This document shows positions 30,411-31,890 of a stretch of DNA of 31,890 nt, piece after piece. Both the position numbers and the translations under genes were made by a program. Positions within the stretch are counted from its first letter, which is position 1. Each line of letters opens with the position of its first letter. The notes under the pieces are model-generated. The model did not search any database. It was not told the origin of the DNA and worked only from the letters and a program-made list of their open reading frames with translations. The DNA comes from a virus, in the IMG/VR virus record IMGVR_UViG_3300008624_000042, positions 1 to 31,890 of that record. One strand, given 5' to 3'.

Positions 30411-31890
30411 TGGCACTAGACAAAGAAGTAAAAGTAGGACCTACTAGCGAAGCGATTACTTGTGAGCAGCTTATTGAGGAGCTGTACAAGAAAGGCGCTA
30501 CCGCGAGATCTAGGTTCTTAGTCAAGGCAGATCGTAATGAAAGATATGTACACGGTGAGCAGTACCAAGACATCAATCGGCTTACGGGCGTACTGCAAGA
30601 TGTGCCGTGGCAGTCCTACGTTCCAAAGGTTACGGTCAACCTTCTTAGAAACCTTGTGCTTACTTGGACTTCTCGGCTTCTTCGAAACCGTCCATCTGTT
30701 TCTGCTTACCCACATAACGGGGAAATAGCAGACATGACCAGTGCGTCAGCTGCTTCAACGATCATCGAGTTCTTTGAGCATGACATCGATATTGATGATA
30801 TGATGTTCGAAATGGTGTCAAGAGGCTGCGCTCATGGCGTAGGGGGAGTTAAACTTGTTTATGATCCAGACGATGATAATGTTACTTGGGACCCCATTAC
30901 TATCTTTGATTTTGTTATGGACCCACAGAACAATCCGCAAGATTCCGTTTGGCTCATATACGAGAAGTACATTGACGAGGCTGAGGCGAACATGCTTCTA
31001 CGGGAAGCAGGTTCGACAACTAGAGCAACGCCGGAGCAATACTATGTAGGCGTGAATGATTATCGCCAAGGCGTAAAGGTTAGAGAACTCTGGTATCGCC
31101 CAGATCCTAGAATACCAGCAGGACTATACTGCCTTGAAGTCTCAGGCGAGATCACGACTGCAATGGATTATCCCTACATTTTCAAACGCTTAGAGTCTCC
31201 CGGTGACACACAGGAAGAAAGCTTTCTCCCCATCGCACTGTTCACAGTGGACCCAGTTAGAGGTACGGTGTATGGAGACACTTGGGTGAATGATGCTGTA
31301 CCAACACAGCGTCAGATCAACGAAGTGGAATCTACTCTTACCAAACTGAGAAGAGATACTGCGGGAGCAAAGCTTGTTGCGCCCGGATCTATCGCCAACG
31401 CGATAGACACGGGCAATCAGATTTTAAAGGTAGACGATCCGATGCAGGCACAGATGATCCGGTACATGGAGCCGCCTCGCATTAACAATCTTTTGTTTCA
31501 AGACAGAGAGGTCTTGCAGAAAAGAATGTATGATCTCGCTGGGTTAAACGAGTTGATGGTTGGAGCGGAGGCCGCAAAGAGTGGCCAGAGCGCAAAGACA
31601 ATCGCGTACCTCAGCGAGCTGGATGGGATGAAGCAGTCTGGAACAGCGCGGTCCATCGAGAAGTTTTTACTCGAAGCATGGAGAAAGACGCTGGTCTTGG
31701 TGCGTAACTACTACACCGAGCCAAGGCTGCTTACCATTATAGGAGAAGATAATGTCTTGGCTCAAACGAGTTTTCTTGGAACGGATATTGATGGCGTTGG
31801 TCTTCGTCTTGAGCCACGCTCAGGCAAAGCTCGCTATTCTGCGAGCAAAGAAGAAGATATTATCAATCAAAGCAAGATGGGCATACGAGA
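30410..31890 (+). CDS. Portal protein, C-terminally cut by the window end
   Basis: Open from ATG 30410 to the last base (493 codons visible). It starts MALDKEVKVGPTSEAITCEQ. The order of elements matches phage portals: an N-terminal helix with RSRFLVKADRNERYVHGEQY, then VTVNLLRNLVLTWTSRLLRN (the usual stretch after the first strands), GCAHGVGGVKLVYDPD, and PTQRQINEVESTLTKLRRDT (stem/helix region). Near the end KSGQSAKTIAYLSELDGMKQ resembles the clip/wing part of short-tailed phage portals. It makes the dodecameric DNA gate. The missing end should be followed by scaffold and capsid genes. Confidence 0.85.
   Translation, partial: MALDKEVKVGPTSEAITCEQLIEELYKKGATARSRFLVKADRNERYVHGEQYQDINRLTGVLQDVPWQSYVPKVTVNLLRNLVLTWTSRLLRNRPSVSAYPHNGEIADMTSASAASTIIEFFEHDIDIDDMMFEMVSRGCAHGVGGVKLVYDPDDDNVTWDPITIFDFVMDPQNNPQDSVWLIYEKYIDEAEANMLLREAGSTTRATPEQYYVGVNDYRQGVKVRELWYRPDPRIPAGLYCLEVSGEITTAMDYPYIFKRLESPGDTQEESFLPIALFTVDPVRGTVYGDTWVNDAVPTQRQINEVESTLTKLRRDTAGAKLVAPGSIANAIDTGNQILKVDDPMQAQMIRYMEPPRINNLLFQDREVLQKRMYDLAGLNELMVGAEAAKSGQSAKTIAYLSELDGMKQSGTARSIEKFLLEAWRKTLVLVRNYYTEPRLLTIIGEDNVLAQTSFLGTDIDGVGLRLEPRSGKARYSASKEEDIINQSKMGIR

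Overview
The window is most of a tailed double-stranded DNA phage genome (Caudoviricetes). A terminase, a portal, a P22-gp10-like tail protein, several large internal-virion-type proteins and a lysis cassette are present, while no tail tube, sheath or tape-measure gene is seen, so a short-tailed (podovirus-like) particle is the best guess. The host cannot be told from the sequence. The window opens just after the capsid region and closes inside the portal gene, so the end of the portal, the scaffold/protease and the major capsid gene lie outside it. The genome is probably circular or circularly permuted, and only a few kb appear to be missing.

Layout: (1) About 1-16.6 kb, plus strand: one dense late unit, mostly with ATGA, TAATG or short-spaced junctions. 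It holds neck/adaptor candidates, a beta-helix-like protein, the gp10-like tail protein, three large uncharacterised structural candidates, four ejection-type proteins, then a membrane protein, a 54-residue protein, an LLH-type holin candidate and an M15 endolysin. (2) 16.76-18.33 kb: an imperfect inverted duplication of about 1.5 kb. The left arm carries an intact 181-residue gene on the minus strand. The right arm carries a frameshifted paralogue on the plus strand. Each arm ends in two hairpins, the second an intrinsic terminator, and a 31-bp near-palindrome sits at the centre. (3) 18.3-26.7 kb, minus strand: the early/replication region, with a YqaJ-type exonuclease, an AAA ATPase, a sigma-70-family sigma factor, SSB, an annealing-protein candidate, a GroES-like candidate, an ArdC-like protein, a PD-(D/E)XK resolvase-like protein, a DUF4326 protein and many small genes. 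(4) 26.7-27.85 kb: a gene-free block with tandem iteron-like repeats, AT palindromes, a strand-biased G/T-rich quadruplex candidate and an extremely AT-rich stretch; this is the best candidate for the origin or control region. (5) 27.86-31.89 kb, plus strand: small-terminase candidate, large terminase, a glycine-rich membrane-like protein, a small acidic protein and the portal.

How it may work together (inference): minus-strand early genes make a recombination-centred DNA toolkit without a polymerase, plus a phage sigma factor that could redirect host RNA polymerase to the plus-strand late unit starting near 27.7 kb. The most unusual features are the inverted paralogue pair with compensated terminator hairpins, the composite origin-like region, and near-identical 44-bp repeats that bracket small early genes.
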